Assembly (NCBI RefSeq): GCF_042453785.1
Contig: NC_091669.1
Span: 12,908,501-12,972,500 of the forward strand
Length of the DNA: 64,000 nucleotides
Direction: 5' to 3'
Origin: Malus domestica
Taxonomy: Eukaryota; Streptophyta; Magnoliopsida; Rosales; Rosaceae
Notes under the pieces: model-generated
What the model saw: only the letters and a program-made list of their open reading frames with translations
Database searches by the model: none
What the model was told of the DNA's origin: nothing
Position numbers and translations under genes: made by a program
Part shown: piece by piece, positions 27,960-40,143 of the stretch
Position numbering within the stretch: the first letter of the stretch is position 1
Layout of the letters: every line of letters starts with the position of its first letter

Positions 27960-28710
27960 AAATTGATTCTATACCTTTTTTTTTTTTTTTTAGTAGTGTA
28001 TTTTTCTTTCTAATTATATAAAATTAGAATATAAAATAAGATTTTTAAAGTGCCAATAACAATTTCGTAATCTTATTTTTCTTCATTTTCCTAAGTTGAG
28101 TAAAAATGTATTTAGGATTTTGAGAAATTTGACTGGATTTATATATTCATACATTTTGATGAAATTTAATTGAATTCTAGAGATTGAGTGTAAAATTTTC
28201 AATCAATGAGATTTGTGATTGTTTAAAATACACTATAAAATCTCTTAACTTCCTTTAGAATTTTAGATTCCTCAGCTTTTTAAAATTATTTAAAATCAAT
28301 TCTAAATTAGATAACATCTAAAATATTTTAAAAATTCTAATTGAATGCATTGAGATTTCTTTCAATTTTGATACTCTTTTAAAATCATATTAAAATAATT
28401 AAAATTCTCAAAATCCTAATTAAATATATCCAAAGATTATAGATTGGATTGTGTTTCTCATCATCCATAGGTTTTTCAATTTAGATTTTGAATTCATATT
28501 TAAAATTTATGTTGAAAAATAGTGAAATAGAATTTGTAAATTTTGGTCACATGATGATCATGGTATCAATGAAAGATATAAATGGAAAAATAAGTGCCGC
28601 CTCACGATCTTGAGATTGATCTTCGTCATTCATGTGCGATCTAAGACCAACATAATTGTTTACAACTGATTCTTGCATTTTCCAAATAGGAATTCAAAGA
28701 TTTAACATGG
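27960..28710. other. AT-rich intergenic DNA
   Basis: Poly-T tract near 27978 and AT-rich sequence with ordinary repeat remnants. No gene seen. Confidence 0.4.
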
Positions 28711-28714
28711 TTGT

Positions 28715-29125
28715 TTAAGCGCATGTTCAAATGAGATGTCAAATTTAAAACACCAAAATGAAATTTGATAACCTATGTGGCAATTTAACGTTTTGTATAA
28801 CTTTTTGTTCCAACTGATATGTTAAATAATAATGTAATTCTAAATTATTATTTTTATCTTTTTGTGGGGTCCAATTATTGAGATAACCAATCAAATATTT
28901 GTAATACACAATAACATTTATTATATATTGCATCACATTTATTAAAAAATTATTAAATGAATTTGAGACCTGTTGTCAAATTTGACAACAGAAGGCCTTG
29001 CCTTCAAATAACTGAGCGCCACGTAAGAAACTGAAGGCTCGGTTGGAAAGATTTTGTTGTCATTTTTTACTGTTTGATGTCTATGTGGCAATTTTGACAT
29101 CTCATTTGGAGATGCTCTAGGACTA
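28715..29125. repeat. MITE with GAGATGTCAAAT-type inverted ends
   Basis: The left end CAAATGAGATGTCAAATTT (about 28727-28745) matches inverted the right end ATTTTGACATCTCATTTGGA (about 29091-29110). The segment is about 400 bp, AT-rich and non-coding. An internal near-palindrome (GTTGTCAAATTTGACAAC) sits near 28972. Target-site duplication not resolved. Confidence 0.55.
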
Positions 29126-29129
29126 TCAA

Positions 29130-30185
29130 TTACTATACATATCAATGATGTCATAGAACAATATAGTTCAATTTTTACCTAACCAAACCATCTCAGTTAT
29201 AGTTAATAGTTTAAAAACACATTCTTTTCTTTTTAGTATTCATCTTCACTTATAAGTTAGGTCAATTCTTGTCAAAAAATGAATTTGAACTACTTTATTG
29301 CTAATCCATTGTGAGGCTTAGCCCATTTCCCCGCCCCCTTAATGTAGATAATATAGTTTGTTAAAAAAAAAAAAGAACCACATTCTTTTCTAATTGTGTA
29401 ATTTTAGTCATACAATCCCAAATTTACAAATAAAAGATGATATGCAAAGATAAATAAACTAAGAAAATGATGATTTAGTTTTGTGTGAAGTGATTTAAAG
29501 GCGACCAACATCCTGAATGAACCGAACCAATACACCTTGGTTCGGTTTGGTTGTGAAAGCACTCGAAATTTTCGATAATCAAAACCAACCAAACTAACAA
29601 TTTCGATTTGAATTTGGGCAGTTCGACCAGTTTGTTGTATGGTAGGTGAGTTCACTTGTATAACAATTATAGACGGTAGGTCACATCGTTTTCTCATCCG
29701 AGAATCTAACATACGGTTGGTAGAAGCCAACAAAAGGAATACATAGCCAACCCATCTACGTGCATCCTACGAGGCATAAAAATATGCCAATTGTGCAATG
29801 CATTTACATGTACTCGGCACATAATGTTGTATTATTATTTCAGTCAATGTATGAAGTATGTTTATTTTATGTTAATATATTTTAGAAGAAAGACACTTTA
29901 ATCTTGTCTTCCACTTATATTTATGTGAAAAAATAACATTACTTGACTCTGTTCGTGCTCGGTAAACAAAAATTCTCCAATTTTACAAACACAGACTACT
30001 CGGACCTAGTAACTCAAATTTATTACCCAAAAACGAATAATGATGGAAAAATATATAATATATAAAATATAAAATGTTATAACGCTTTAATCGAAAAAAA
30101 TAGATATTTTTAAATACAATTATATTATTTTTTATGGAAATTCAAGTGAAAATTACAAGAGAGATCTGACGTCACTCACCTAAAA
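29130..30185. other. AT-rich intergenic DNA
   Basis: No gene recognised. A minus-strand open stretch (29404-29733) shows no family resemblance and overlaps repeat-like GGTTCGGTTTGG sequence. The last 150 bases lead into the F-box gene leader. Confidence 0.35.
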
Positions 30186-31556
30186 CAACCCTCTAAGCAG
30201 AGGAAAGCAGGAGCCTTGTCTTTCTTCTTCCACTGAAACATTCAGCAGAAAATTCGGGCAAATTTATAAAATAAAATAAAAAACCCTTTGAGCTGAAAAG
30301 CTCACTCCTTCCCCTCAGTCTCTCAGGTAATATAATTCCTTATCACTCCCTTCCTTTTCTTCTCGAATTATTTTGGACATATATAATCTTTGTTTTACAG
30401 TCGTACCCACTGCCCAAGGCTCCCGCTTTACGCAGGTTATGTTGATCAAACACTAATCTTTCATTTGTTTGTTGGATTAAGTAGCTATCTTAATTTGGGT
30501 TTTCATTTTTCAGCTGAAATTTTAATAAAATATTATGTGAAATCAACAGATTATGGTATTCTGAATTGTTTCAGTTCTGCTTAATCGTGTAATTTGAAAG
30601 AGTAACAAGTATTTGGTGGCTTGGTTCTGTGATTTTCCACTATCTGGTGGCTCAAGTGTTTCCTTTTTGTGTCTTCTGTTTTTGCTTATTATCTGGTATT
30701 CAGGTGAGTTTTAGCAGAATTGGATTGATTTTGATGAAGACAAATATAGGTTACTTTGTATTTTTGTTTTAGTTTCTGCAAGAGTTTCTGGGACAACGTT
30801 GTATATCTCGAGAACTAACAAAGTTAATCCTTATGTTTTTATCGTCTCATTAGAGTGTTGTCTTGTTTCTTTAAGCTGGAACAAGTTGGGAAGAATTTGT
30901 TTTTGTATATTGCGATTTTCAATGTTGAAGTTAGTCTGTGCCCTGGTTCCTTGCAAAGACTTAGACCCGAGGGCTGAAGACTCGACTTTCTATCCATTAT
31001 AATCTAGTCTTTTACTGTAAACATTTTAGTAATGGTTGTTTCTTTGTTCAATGTAAAAGAGTAAAGTAATTGTGATCCTTGTTTTCTTTTCAAGCGAGGT
31101 AAACTATAAATGCTCGGTTTTAAAAAACCGTAAGTTAACCTTCAAATAATGTGAATCCTTCCCCTTGTCTAATGTTCTATTCTGCCTGTCTTTGTTCCTT
31201 CCGTTCTGCTCAATTCAAGTGACTCCTTTTGTCATTACATTGTTCATTCATCTTCCTTCCATCAGTTTCTTTTTTCCAATTCACCCCTTTTGGATGATGG
31301 ATTGGTTCGTTCTTTCAATAGCTTCAGGACATTTGTTGAGTCTTTGAATTTCTATGACATAACTACGTATCTGCCTCCTGTATAGACTTCAGGCTGATTA
31401 AGGGTTTATTCTTCTTTTGGAATGTGCTTTTGAAAAACCTTGTATTTTTTCGTAAACATAAATATGGCCTTGTTCTAAATGAAGATTAGTTCATTTTGTT
31501 GATTTGCTTGTTGAAGTAACATGTTATGTTTTTGGTCCTTGCAGTGCAGAACCCTA
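30186..31556 (+). other. Probable 5' leader and leader introns of the F-box gene
   Basis: A CTCTCAG|GTAATATAA donor near 30327 and a GTCCTTGCAG acceptor near 31544 suggest a spliced untranslated leader. Between them are T-rich, intron-like sequences without a recognisable coding frame. Confidence 0.4.
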
Positions 31557-33249
31557 ATGACAGATAACAATCAAAATGACAGTTTAATGTCAGTTGGTAG
31601 TTCGTTCGGAAAGCTTCCTGATCATCTGCTAATAGAAATTTTCATCCGAGTTCCTGTCTCAGAGTGGGCACAAATCTCCTGTGTTAAAAAGCAGTGGGCC
31701 AATTTGTTTCGCGGAGAATTCTTGTGGCAAGCTGCTCTTGCTATGACATTTCCTTTGGCTAGCCGAGCTAAAAGGTGGCCAGGACCTATCCCTCGAGGAT
31801 TGAGCAAGAGGTATAATAGCATTTCTACTTCCAGTTTTTGTCCAATCTTGGTCCTTTCTTTCTATTCTTAACTTTTCAATCCCACTTTTTTTTCTCTCTT
31901 TTTGTAATTCCTTACGTCAGAGTTTTTATATTTTGTTGTTTTGGAAAAAAAAAATGCACTATAATCACTGACGATATAATCGTTGCCTTGAGGACAAATT
32001 CCTTTTCCTGTTTTAACTTCCCGCTTGAAAATAAACCAAACGACAACTTTTGGCCTAGTTTGATTTGTTGGCATCTTATTTAAAGATCATGTTATGACTT
32101 GTGTCTGGATGTTTGTGGATTCATATCTTAAACTGGTAGCTCTTACTCTCCCCTAGGTGCTGATTTGATGCATGTGCTTTTCGTCAAATATCCATGCATT
32201 ATAGTCTAAGGCACTGGCAATTTTCGCAGGAGATTTGAAGCTTTATATGTCAGTAAACATATTTTTGCTCTAGATGGTGAGATTGATGAGATCGTGGGCC
32301 ATAGTTATTTGTTTCTAAAAGAGCAGCTTGAGCGTTCAACCATGCCACCCTCTTCCAGTATACTGCACGGAACCCTCATAGGTGTGTTTCAAATTTCACT
32401 TCTCTATCTTGCTTTCTCAAGTCTGCCTTTATAAACTTGAAACTGAAAATTATTCTGTGAAATGAATATTTATGATTTAAGTACTGATCCTCGATCTCAA
32501 ATTTGATGAACAAAAGTTAATATAAGCTAGTTAATCTTGCTTTTGCGGCTAACTTGTCGACATGTTCAAAACATTTGCTTTACATAACACGAAAGTGTAG
32601 AAGTTTACAGCCTCAAATTGTATGCCATGTATTGGAACACATCTTGAACCTTTTATCATTTACTGTCACGTGACATGGATAGTACATATTGCATACCAAA
32701 TCCAATGGGGAATTTCATTGCTCACGCTTAGTTAAATTAATACCAGGCTGTAAATCTCATCTGACCTCCTGACCTGGGATTGCTGTGTGTTTTAGCAGAT
32801 CAGTTTATTGCTTGTGGGAAATCGAGAGACATGGCTCATGATCTTGCTTCCCAGATCTGGCTGGGTGTTCTTGACAATTTAGAGGAAAACGAGCAAACTT
32901 TTCAATTACTTAAACGTCTTGCACAAGAAGCCGATGTAAGTTTATAAAGTTATACTCATTACTATACTTGCTATAACAACTGTCGAAATGCAGAGCATAC
33001 AAACATGAAAAAGCATATATCGTTGCTGCAACATGTTTATTTACTTTGACGCCGTGGTGCTAATAGATTCCGAATGAGCAGGTTTTTCTTCCGTACCCGT
33101 ACTCAAGATCGATCAAAGTCCAATGGAGGGTGTTTGAAAAACTCTTCACAGATTTTCGCGACTGCTTCAATCATGTAGATTACTATGATGTGTTGGCTTG
33201 TGCGAAGAACAAGTTTCAGCCAATACCATCGACTTGGTTAGGTTACTGA
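31557..33249 (+). CDS. F-box family protein, 4 exons
   Basis: Exons 31557-31810, 32230-32381, 32796 (or 32799)-32935, 33082-33249 give 237 (or 236) aa. The F-box lies at about residues 18-60 (FGKLPDHLLIEIFIRVPVSE, then WAQISCVKKQWANLF). It should bind a SKP1-like protein and place this protein in an SCF ubiquitin ligase. No LRR, Kelch or other standard substrate domain follows. The C-terminal part (FLPYPYSRSIKVQWRVFEK and the end IPSTWLGY) looks like a conserved plant F-box subfamily that I cannot name. The two acceptors at exon 3 (TTTTAGCAG) keep the frame either way, adding or leaving out one Ala. The start is the first ATG after the leader acceptor. Substrates unknown. Confidence 0.85.
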
Positions 33250-33447
33250 TCAACCTCAAATGTTACTATTGCCTGTGCCTCGCGGGCTATCTCATCTTGA
33301 AGACAACCGCCGTGGCTGTACCATGCTTGATAGGATTAGAAGAAACTGATTATATTTGTACTGTTAATAGGTGCATGATTCATCAATGTGAAAAAGAATG
33401 ACCATGTAACTTTTTTCTTTTCATTGTGAAAATGCCCATATTACTAA

Positions 33448-33838
33448 GACCATCTCCAACCCTTGGGCTAAAAGCCAAATTTTTTAGCCCGGAAAATTTG
33501 GCTTAGCCCAAAAACATATTTTCTACTCCAACCATTCTGCCCTAAAATTTTAGCCTGGAATTATTAAAGTATTAAATAATGAACTTAGGCTAATTTTTTT
33601 TCTTAAATCAATTTTTTTACAAGAAAATAAATATGTAGATTATTGTAAATTAATTTTATGAACATTTTAATCTAAAAAAATTTAAATTCGTATAAACATT
33701 TGGCATTTAGCCCAGGGGGAAAGCTGGGGGGGTATTTGGCCAAAAAATAACATTTGGCATTTAGCCTAAAATTTTAACATGGGTTGGAGAGTGTTTGGGG
33801 GGGGTAATTTGGCTTTTAGCCTAGATTTGGAGATGGTC
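33448..33838. repeat. PIF/Harbinger-type MITE
   Basis: Inverted ends GACCATCTCCAA / TTGGAGATGGTC, flanked on both sides by TAA (33445-33447 and 33839-33841). That fits the 3-bp TWA target duplication of PIF/Harbinger elements. The interior is about 390 bp, AT-rich, with several GGCTTTTAGCC/TTTAGCCC-type blocks and no coding capacity. It sits about 200 bp after the F-box stop. Confidence 0.8.
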
Positions 33839-34190
33839 TAAGGATAATACTTGCATATCTCAGCTCTTGCAAACAATGTGTTTTTACCGTAAAGATTTTA
33901 TAATTAGAATTATTCAATTTGTTGATCTTCATTTAAAGATCAATCCTACAAAACAATTATTCAAATCGAAGATCATTTAACTTATCAAATGTATGAAACA
34001 AAATTGAGTGTATTACTATTCCTTTCCTATTTTCCAATTAAATGTATAAGATATCATCTCTATCTAATTTCAACAAAATTACTACTAATAATTATCTTTT
34101 GGGTTTTTATCACAAATGGTCCATAAGGTTGACCAAACTCAATATTTTGGTCCCTAACTTTCAGCAGAATCAATCAATGTCGTCCCTAAC

Positions 34191-35370
34191 ATTCACTATC
34201 TCACATCAATTTGGTCCTTCTATTAAGATTTCGTCAACTACTCTGTTAGTTTGTATGTGGGATCCACAAATCCAATAAAATGGTGGCACGTGGATTTACA
34301 CAAAATAAAGGTTTTTATAGCAAATAGTCCCTAACATTGATCCAACTCCTCATTTTGGTCCTTAAGTTTCAAAAATCGATAAATTTGGTCCCCTGACTTT
34401 CACTACGCACATCAATTTAGTCCTTCCATTAAAATTTCATCAATATTTTTCGTTTGTGTGCTAATCTGGTCCCAGTAATCCAATCATATGGCTCCACATG
34501 GATTAAAAAAAAACTTTTTTTTTAAGAGTGAACAAATGAACAAGTATTCCTGTCACATCCTGGCCCGGGTCCACCACATCCCGGGCCCGTTCCACCATCG
34601 TAGCACGATATTGTCTGCTTTGGGCTTACCATTCCCTCACGGTTTTGTTTTTGGGAACTCACAAGTAACTTCCCAGTAGGTCACCCATCTTGGGAGTGCT
34701 CTGGCCTCCTTCTCGCTTAACTTCGGAGTTCCTACGGAACCCGAAGCCAATGAGCTCCCAAAATGCCTCGTGCTAGGTAAATTCACTATCTCACATCAAT
34801 TTGGTCCTTCTATTAAGATTTCGTCAACTACTCTGTTAGTTTGTATGTGGGATCCACAAATCCAATAAAATGGTGGCACGTGGATTTACATAAAATAAAG
34901 GTTTTTATAGCAAATAGTCCCTAACATTGATCCAACTCCTCATTTTGGTCCTTAAGTTTCAAAAATCGATAAATTTGGTCCCCTGACTTTCACTACGCAC
35001 ATCAATTTAGTCCTTCCATTAAAATTTCATCAATATTTTTCGTTTGTGTGCTAATCTGGTCCCAGTAATCCAATCATATGGCTCCACATGGATTAAAAAA
35101 AAACTTTTTTTTTAAGAGTGAACAAATGAACGAGTATTCCTGTCACATCCTGGCCCGGGTCCACCACATCCGGGGCCCGTTCCACCATCGTAGCACGATA
35201 TTGTCTGCTTTGGGCTTACCATTCCCTCACGGTTTTGTTTTTGGGAACTCACAAGTAACTTCCCAGTAGGTCACCCATCCTGGGAGTGCTCTGGCCTCCT
35301 TCTCGCTTAACTTCGGAGTTCCTACGGAACCCGAAGCCAATGAGCTCCCAAAATGCCTCGTGCTAGGTAG
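34191..35370. repeat. 590-bp direct tandem duplication
   Basis: 34191-34780 is repeated as 34781-35370 with only a few differences. Each unit starts at ATTCACTATCTCACATCAA and ends at GCCTCGTGCTAGGTA. The unit spans part of the host element arm and most of one Cassandra LTR, including the ATTCC before it, so the duplication happened after the Cassandra insertion. It leaves a partial extra LTR at 34551-34780. Confidence 0.9.
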
Positions 35371-35776
35371 GGATGAGAATATACGTTTAAGGATCACTCC
35401 CCTGGCGATATGGGATGTTACAATCCACTTCCTTTTAGGGGCCCGACGTCCTCGTCGGCACACTTCCGGCCAGGGATTGGCTTTGATACCATTTGTCACA
35501 TCCCGGCCTGGGTCCACCACATCCAGGGCCCGTTCCACCACCGTAGCATGATATTGTCCGCTTTGGGCTTACCATTCCCTCACAGTTTTGTTTTTGGGAA
35601 CTCACGAGCAACTTCCCAATAGGTCACCCATCCTGGGAGTGCTCGGGCCTCCTTTTCGCTTAACTTCAGAGTTCCTACTGAACCCGAAGCCAGTGAGCTC
35701 CCAAAAGGCCTCGTGCTAGGTAGGGATGAAAATATACATTTAAGGATTACTCCCCTGGGCGATGTGGGATGTTACA
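35141..35776 (-). mobile_element. Cassandra TRIM retrotransposon, whole
   Basis: Two LTRs of about 282 bp (35141-35422 and 35494-35776) surround a 71-bp internal segment, all flanked by ATTCC target duplications (35136-35140 and 35777-35781). Read on the minus strand the LTRs run TGTAACATCCC to GGATGTGACA. The internal part starts with a primer site TGGTATCAAAGCC of initiator-Met tRNA type. The LTRs hold the 5S-rRNA-like segment that defines Cassandra; the GGATGGGTGACC element lies at 35269-35280 on the minus strand. The element has no genes by nature and depends on other elements for movement. It looks structurally complete. Its LTRs differ at several sites, so it is not brand new. Confidence 0.92.
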
Positions 35777-36553
35777 ATTCCGCACTGACATTTTTCTCGC
35801 AGCCCACAACCCCAATTGGAAGAAAGAAAAAAATAACTAAATTCGATAAAATTGAACCAAATTCAATTCAAATTTAATAGGATTATAACCAACTAGAGAG
35901 AATAAATAGTGAGTTCAGTACGGCAAGTACTTTAGTGGTGTCATGGTGTCTTCCTTTTCTTTTTGAGCGTACTCTGATTAAAATGACGACTTTTTTTTTT
36001 CTTTTAGTTTTGATTTTTAGTTTCTTATTTTACTTTTAGTTTTAAATCATAAGAAAATAGTTTCTTGTAGTTAATCCACGTGGCATGATTGGATTACTAG
36101 GACAAAAAATATTGACAAAACTTTAATAAAAAGATTAAATTGACGTGTGGTATTGAAAGTCAGAGACCAAATTTATCGATTTTTGAAACTCAATGACCAA
36201 AATGAGGATTTTGATCAATATTAGGGACCATGTGCGATAAAAATCCTTATTTTGTGTCATCCATATGTCACCATTTCATTGGATTTGTGGATCCCACATA
36301 CAAGCTAACAGAATAGTTGACGGAATTTTAACGGAATGGCCAAATTGATGTACGGTAGTGAATGTCAGAGACGACATTGATTGATTTTGAAAATAAGTGA
36401 CCAAAATAATGAGTTTGATCAATCTCATAGATTATTTATGCTAAAAACCCTGTATCTTTTTAGGTTCCATTCCATTTTTTGCCGAGAGAAAAGAAAAGTC
36501 ACCTTTTTTTACGCCAATTGGTTAAATAAAGTTTTTGCTCAACACTTGGCATG

Positions 36554-36626
36554 TCCGTTGTAGTCTAGTTGGTCAGGATACTCGGCTCTCACCCGAGAGA
36601 CCCGGGTTCAAGTCCCGGCAACGGAA
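36554..36626 (+). tRNA. tRNA-Glu (anticodon CTC)
   Basis: Cloverleaf closes fully. Acceptor stem TCCGTTG pairs with CAACGGA; the D-arm contains TAGTCTAGTTGGTCAGGATA. The anticodon stem CTCGG/CCGAG encloses loop CTCTCAC with CTC at 36588-36590. The T-arm is CCCGG GTTCAAG CCGGG-type. The discriminator base is A at 36626. Genomic CCA follows at 36627-36629 and then a T6 run, the usual Pol III terminator. Internal A and B boxes (GGTTCAAGTCC) are intact. Probably functional and nuclear. Confidence 0.95.
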
Positions 36627-37509
36627 CCATTTTTTATGTTCTTATATTTTTAAAGATAATGGGTTGGCCCATGTCGGTATCATGGGTTGGCCCCATGTAT
36701 TTGAGACCCACAGAATCATGAGAAGTAATACCCTTTGCCTTTTTTTTTTCTTCGAAATAGTAACTCCCCGATATTTATGTACTTGTCATGTTCTAATTTA
36801 TTTTGTAGTTGTAATTTTTCTTGGTTCTCAAAAGTGTTGAGTTTTCTAAAGTTTCATGTTTATCAAGGACTTACAAGTGAACAGTTCTCAAAATTTAAAT
36901 AGTTGTTATTAACATTCTATATTACATTGCTATCATGTATAACGGTCTAAGTTAAACTTAAAAACTTACCTAGAGGATTTTAAGTCATAATTCAATAACG
37001 TTTTTCTTTCTCCACGATGAGGGCGTAAAATTTAAGCCATTGATAAAAGAATGATTAAAATAAAATTTATGTAGATTATCTTAACTTATTTTTGTGAACA
37101 TTTTAATTTAAAAATATTTAAATTTCGATAAATAATGAAAAATCACACCCTAGATAGGTATTTTATACTTTTTAGGTTAAATTTGAGTTAAATGAAAGTT
37201 TTAATTGTTTTAGCCTTTAGATTTAAATTTGTGTCGTTGGATTTGTTTTTTACAGTTATATTTAATCACATTTAATAGCAACCGTTGGATTATAAGTAAA
37301 AATAAATATAAACAAAGTTTGAGTATAACCGTTAGATCAACCAATGATCATATTTTTTTGGACCGTTGATCAGCCAATGGCTCTATTTTAGAGTGGCTGA
37401 TAGACCTGTCTGCATGGGCGCCGCCATTCTTTAATTTGGTGTGTGAAGCGCGTCTCATGTGTTAGTGTGGGGCATTGGGGTCTGAGTCCGAGTGAATTAA
37501 AGTCTGGCT
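36627..37509. other. AT-rich spacer left of the LTR array
   Basis: Pol III T-run at 36630, then AT-rich DNA with an ACCGTTGGAT/ATCCAACGG-like repeat near 37280-37390. No gene. Confidence 0.4.
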
Positions 37510-37514
37510 TTATT

Positions 37515-40143
37515 TGTCACAGCCCGTCCCGGAATTATAAACTCCGAGGACGTGAAATTACAGAAACGCCCTTAAACGAGATTAAGGTGCGTAAATTTGG
37601 TATTTGTTTTACCTAAAAACATCCTAAACTAGGGTTAGATTTATTATTGTATGTGTTAATATTTTGTATTTGGACTTTATGTAGGGTCCTACCTCCTGAA
37701 ATCCTTCCCCATTTCCCGTTTTGTTGTCTCCTTCTCTCTCTCTTCCTCATCTCTCCCTCAGTCACTCTCACACTCCCTCATTCTCTCTCAAACTCTCGGA
37801 CAAACACCAAGGCTCTCGAAAACTTCACAGTTTCAGGATGAGGAAGGTACCATCATGTTCGTGAGGACCATACGAACACATTGGTATTGTTTTCAGGTAA
37901 GGTTTCCCACGATTTCACGTAGAAAACTCAAGCCCGTGAAATGACACTATTCATGAACTTTGTATTTGTTGATTTTTAGGCCAAACTAAGATCATAGGGA
38001 GCTCTAGGAGGTTCCCACGAAGCTCGGAGTGCTTCGTTGGAAGTTTTTGGACGTAAGAACACGGAGATCGACAAGTTCAAAGTTTGGCCGGAGCTTTCGA
38101 GGCATTTTCTGGCGAATCCCCAGAGAGTTAGGAGTTGAGGTAGGTATCAATCTCTTCGTCTCGTCAAGTACAACAACTTTCCTTTTTGTTTCACTCAATT
38201 TCGTTGAGTATTGAAGAAGTTATACTCATTTGAAAAATACCCAGTTTCCGGCGACCTCCGAGGCTTTCGAGGCAGTTTCCGGCAAAACCACGGCGAACTA
38301 GGTGTTGTGCAAGGTACCATTCTCTTTGTCTCTTCAAGGGCTACAACTCTCATTTTTGAATCACTTGATTTCGTTGAGAAATGACAAAGTTATGGCAATT
38401 TGAAAAACTGCCCGGAAAACGGCCGCCGGAAAAACCAGTCCGGCGACCCAAGGAAGAAGAAGGTGCTACAGTAAAAAATAAATAAAAATAAAATTATTTT
38501 AAAAATATGTCGACGTCCGTGACGTCGAGTAGATCACCGTGGTATATTCATATACCCAATTTGAGCACCGTATGAGAAAGTTATTAAGGATTGTTGGTTA
38601 GGTGTTCGAATAACGTTTTATAGTTTTGGTGAAAATGTGAATTGATGATCCGACCGTTGGATCGTCACCAAACTTTGATACGTTGTAATACGTAATATTT
38701 GAGGATTATTGGAACTTACGGATTGGGAATCCGAGTTACGGATCTTCCAGAATTGGAATTGTAAGTCCATAATATAAAATGTTAACCGTCACTTAGTTTT
38801 GGAAATTGACGGAGATCCGACCGTTGGATGGTAATGAAATTTTAGGATGTTGTCCTAGAGGTATAATGTGGACCTCTGGAAGTTATGGATTTAAAATCTG
38901 AGTGGCAGATCTTCCGGATCGAACTACGTAGTGACGTATTTTATATAAGTTATATATTCTATCGATATGAATTCTGAGCTTGGATTTGATTACTATTCTA
39001 GGCGGCGATCGTCGTGACGCCTTGATGTGTGGTGCTAGGGAGTTGTTGGACGAACTCCAGGTGAGTGGGCAGTTTTGTTTTCCGTATATATATATACTTG
39101 ACGTTTCCCAGAAATTGAATTGAAATGAAAATATATTTAAAATGAAATGCATATGAGTTATGTGGAAAAACGGGAAGTGAAATACCATGCATAGAATTGA
39201 TATGAAAAGTATATAGAAATGTGAGTTGAAATGCCATGCATGAATTAATATATGATGCATATGTATGAATTGGTGCGGTGGACGCACAGGTAAGAATTGA
39301 TTTATGATGCATATGTATGAAATGGTGCGGTGGACGCACATGTGAGTATTTATTTCTGTTATGATGATGTTGATGTATATTGAGCTCAAACCCTGCACCA
39401 TAGTTTAGTGCTTATAGTATTCACCGCATCGCACGCTCGCCTTGGATCCAAGTAGATGCTAGTCGTACAGTCCACGCGGAGTGGGTACGACAGGCCAGTC
39501 GCGAGAGTGTTAGTGAGATTCCGACTGGTGGGTGACCTTAGATTATGTGCACAGATGATTATGAGAAGCACTAGAGCGTAACTTATGTGCAGAAAGCCGT
39601 ACAGGTCACGCGGAGTGACTCCGGCAGAGTGTGAGAATGATAGATTTTGAGCTCTAGGTTCAACCGTACAGGGCTATTAGAGGGCCTCCGGTTGATTACT
39701 TTCTTGTACCTGATATGATTATTGTTGATGCATCCATACTTAACTGTTGAATTAGACATGGCATGGCATGATTGATAAAGAAAAATGTTGAGATAGTAAA
39801 AATGAAGTTTTGAGAATATATATGTATATTTATATTTTACATTTCTGGGAAAGTATACAGGTTTTACGGAGAGGGGTTACAATGCTTTGAGAAAAAATTG
39901 GATTTGAAAAGAATTGTTTTACTGACCCACTCAATTTTGGTTTTGCGCCCCTCCAGGTTAAAGAATAGCTGAGGTGTGGTGGCTACGAGGAATTCGACGG
40001 TGTTCTGACAGATTGGACAAAATTAGGACTCCCTTCGGGTGTATCAACTTATAAATTGTATCTTAAAGCTTCCGTACTGTGCAAATGGTTACGTCACTCT
40101 CACGTGACGACCAGCATGCCCTCCTTCGGGACGGGGTGTGTCA
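37515..40143 (+). repeat. LTR 1 of the Gypsy array
   Basis: 2629 bp, TG...CA ends, left-flanked by TTATT. Imperfect inverted ends (TGTCACAGCCCGTCCCG and TGACACACCCCGTCCCG read inward) are seen. Open frames inside it are chance frames. Confidence 0.95.

Larger units (their letters stand above)
34101..36452. mobile_element. Non-autonomous DNA element with about 400-bp inverted arms
   Basis: The left arm (34101 to about 34500) and right arm (about 36060-36452) are inverted copies: GGGTTTTTATCACAAATGG on the left and CTAAAAACCC on the right. Shared internal blocks include GTATGTGGGATCCACAAATC and GTTTCAAAAATCGATAAATT. TATCTTTT occurs immediately outside both ends (34093-34100 and 36453-36460), a candidate 8-bp target duplication. 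With a right end reading CAGGG inverted, a hAT-like origin is possible; the long arms also recall Mutator-like elements. There is no coding sequence. A Cassandra TRIM is inserted inside and a 590-bp tandem duplication has enlarged it. Confidence 0.75.

Noticed and set aside
34488-35622. Several 60-100 codon frames around 34.5-35.6 kb
   Set aside because: They fall inside Cassandra LTRs and the tandem duplication, and repeat because the DNA repeats.
36535-36840. 101-codon frame across the tRNA-Glu gene
   Set aside because: The conserved part is simply the tRNA read as protein.
38883-39401. 172-codon minus-strand frame in LTR 1 (repeated in LTRs 2 and 3)
   Set aside because: It lies antisense inside LTRs, has His/Ile-biased low-information composition and no family resemblance. 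Its conservation between copies only reflects LTR identity.
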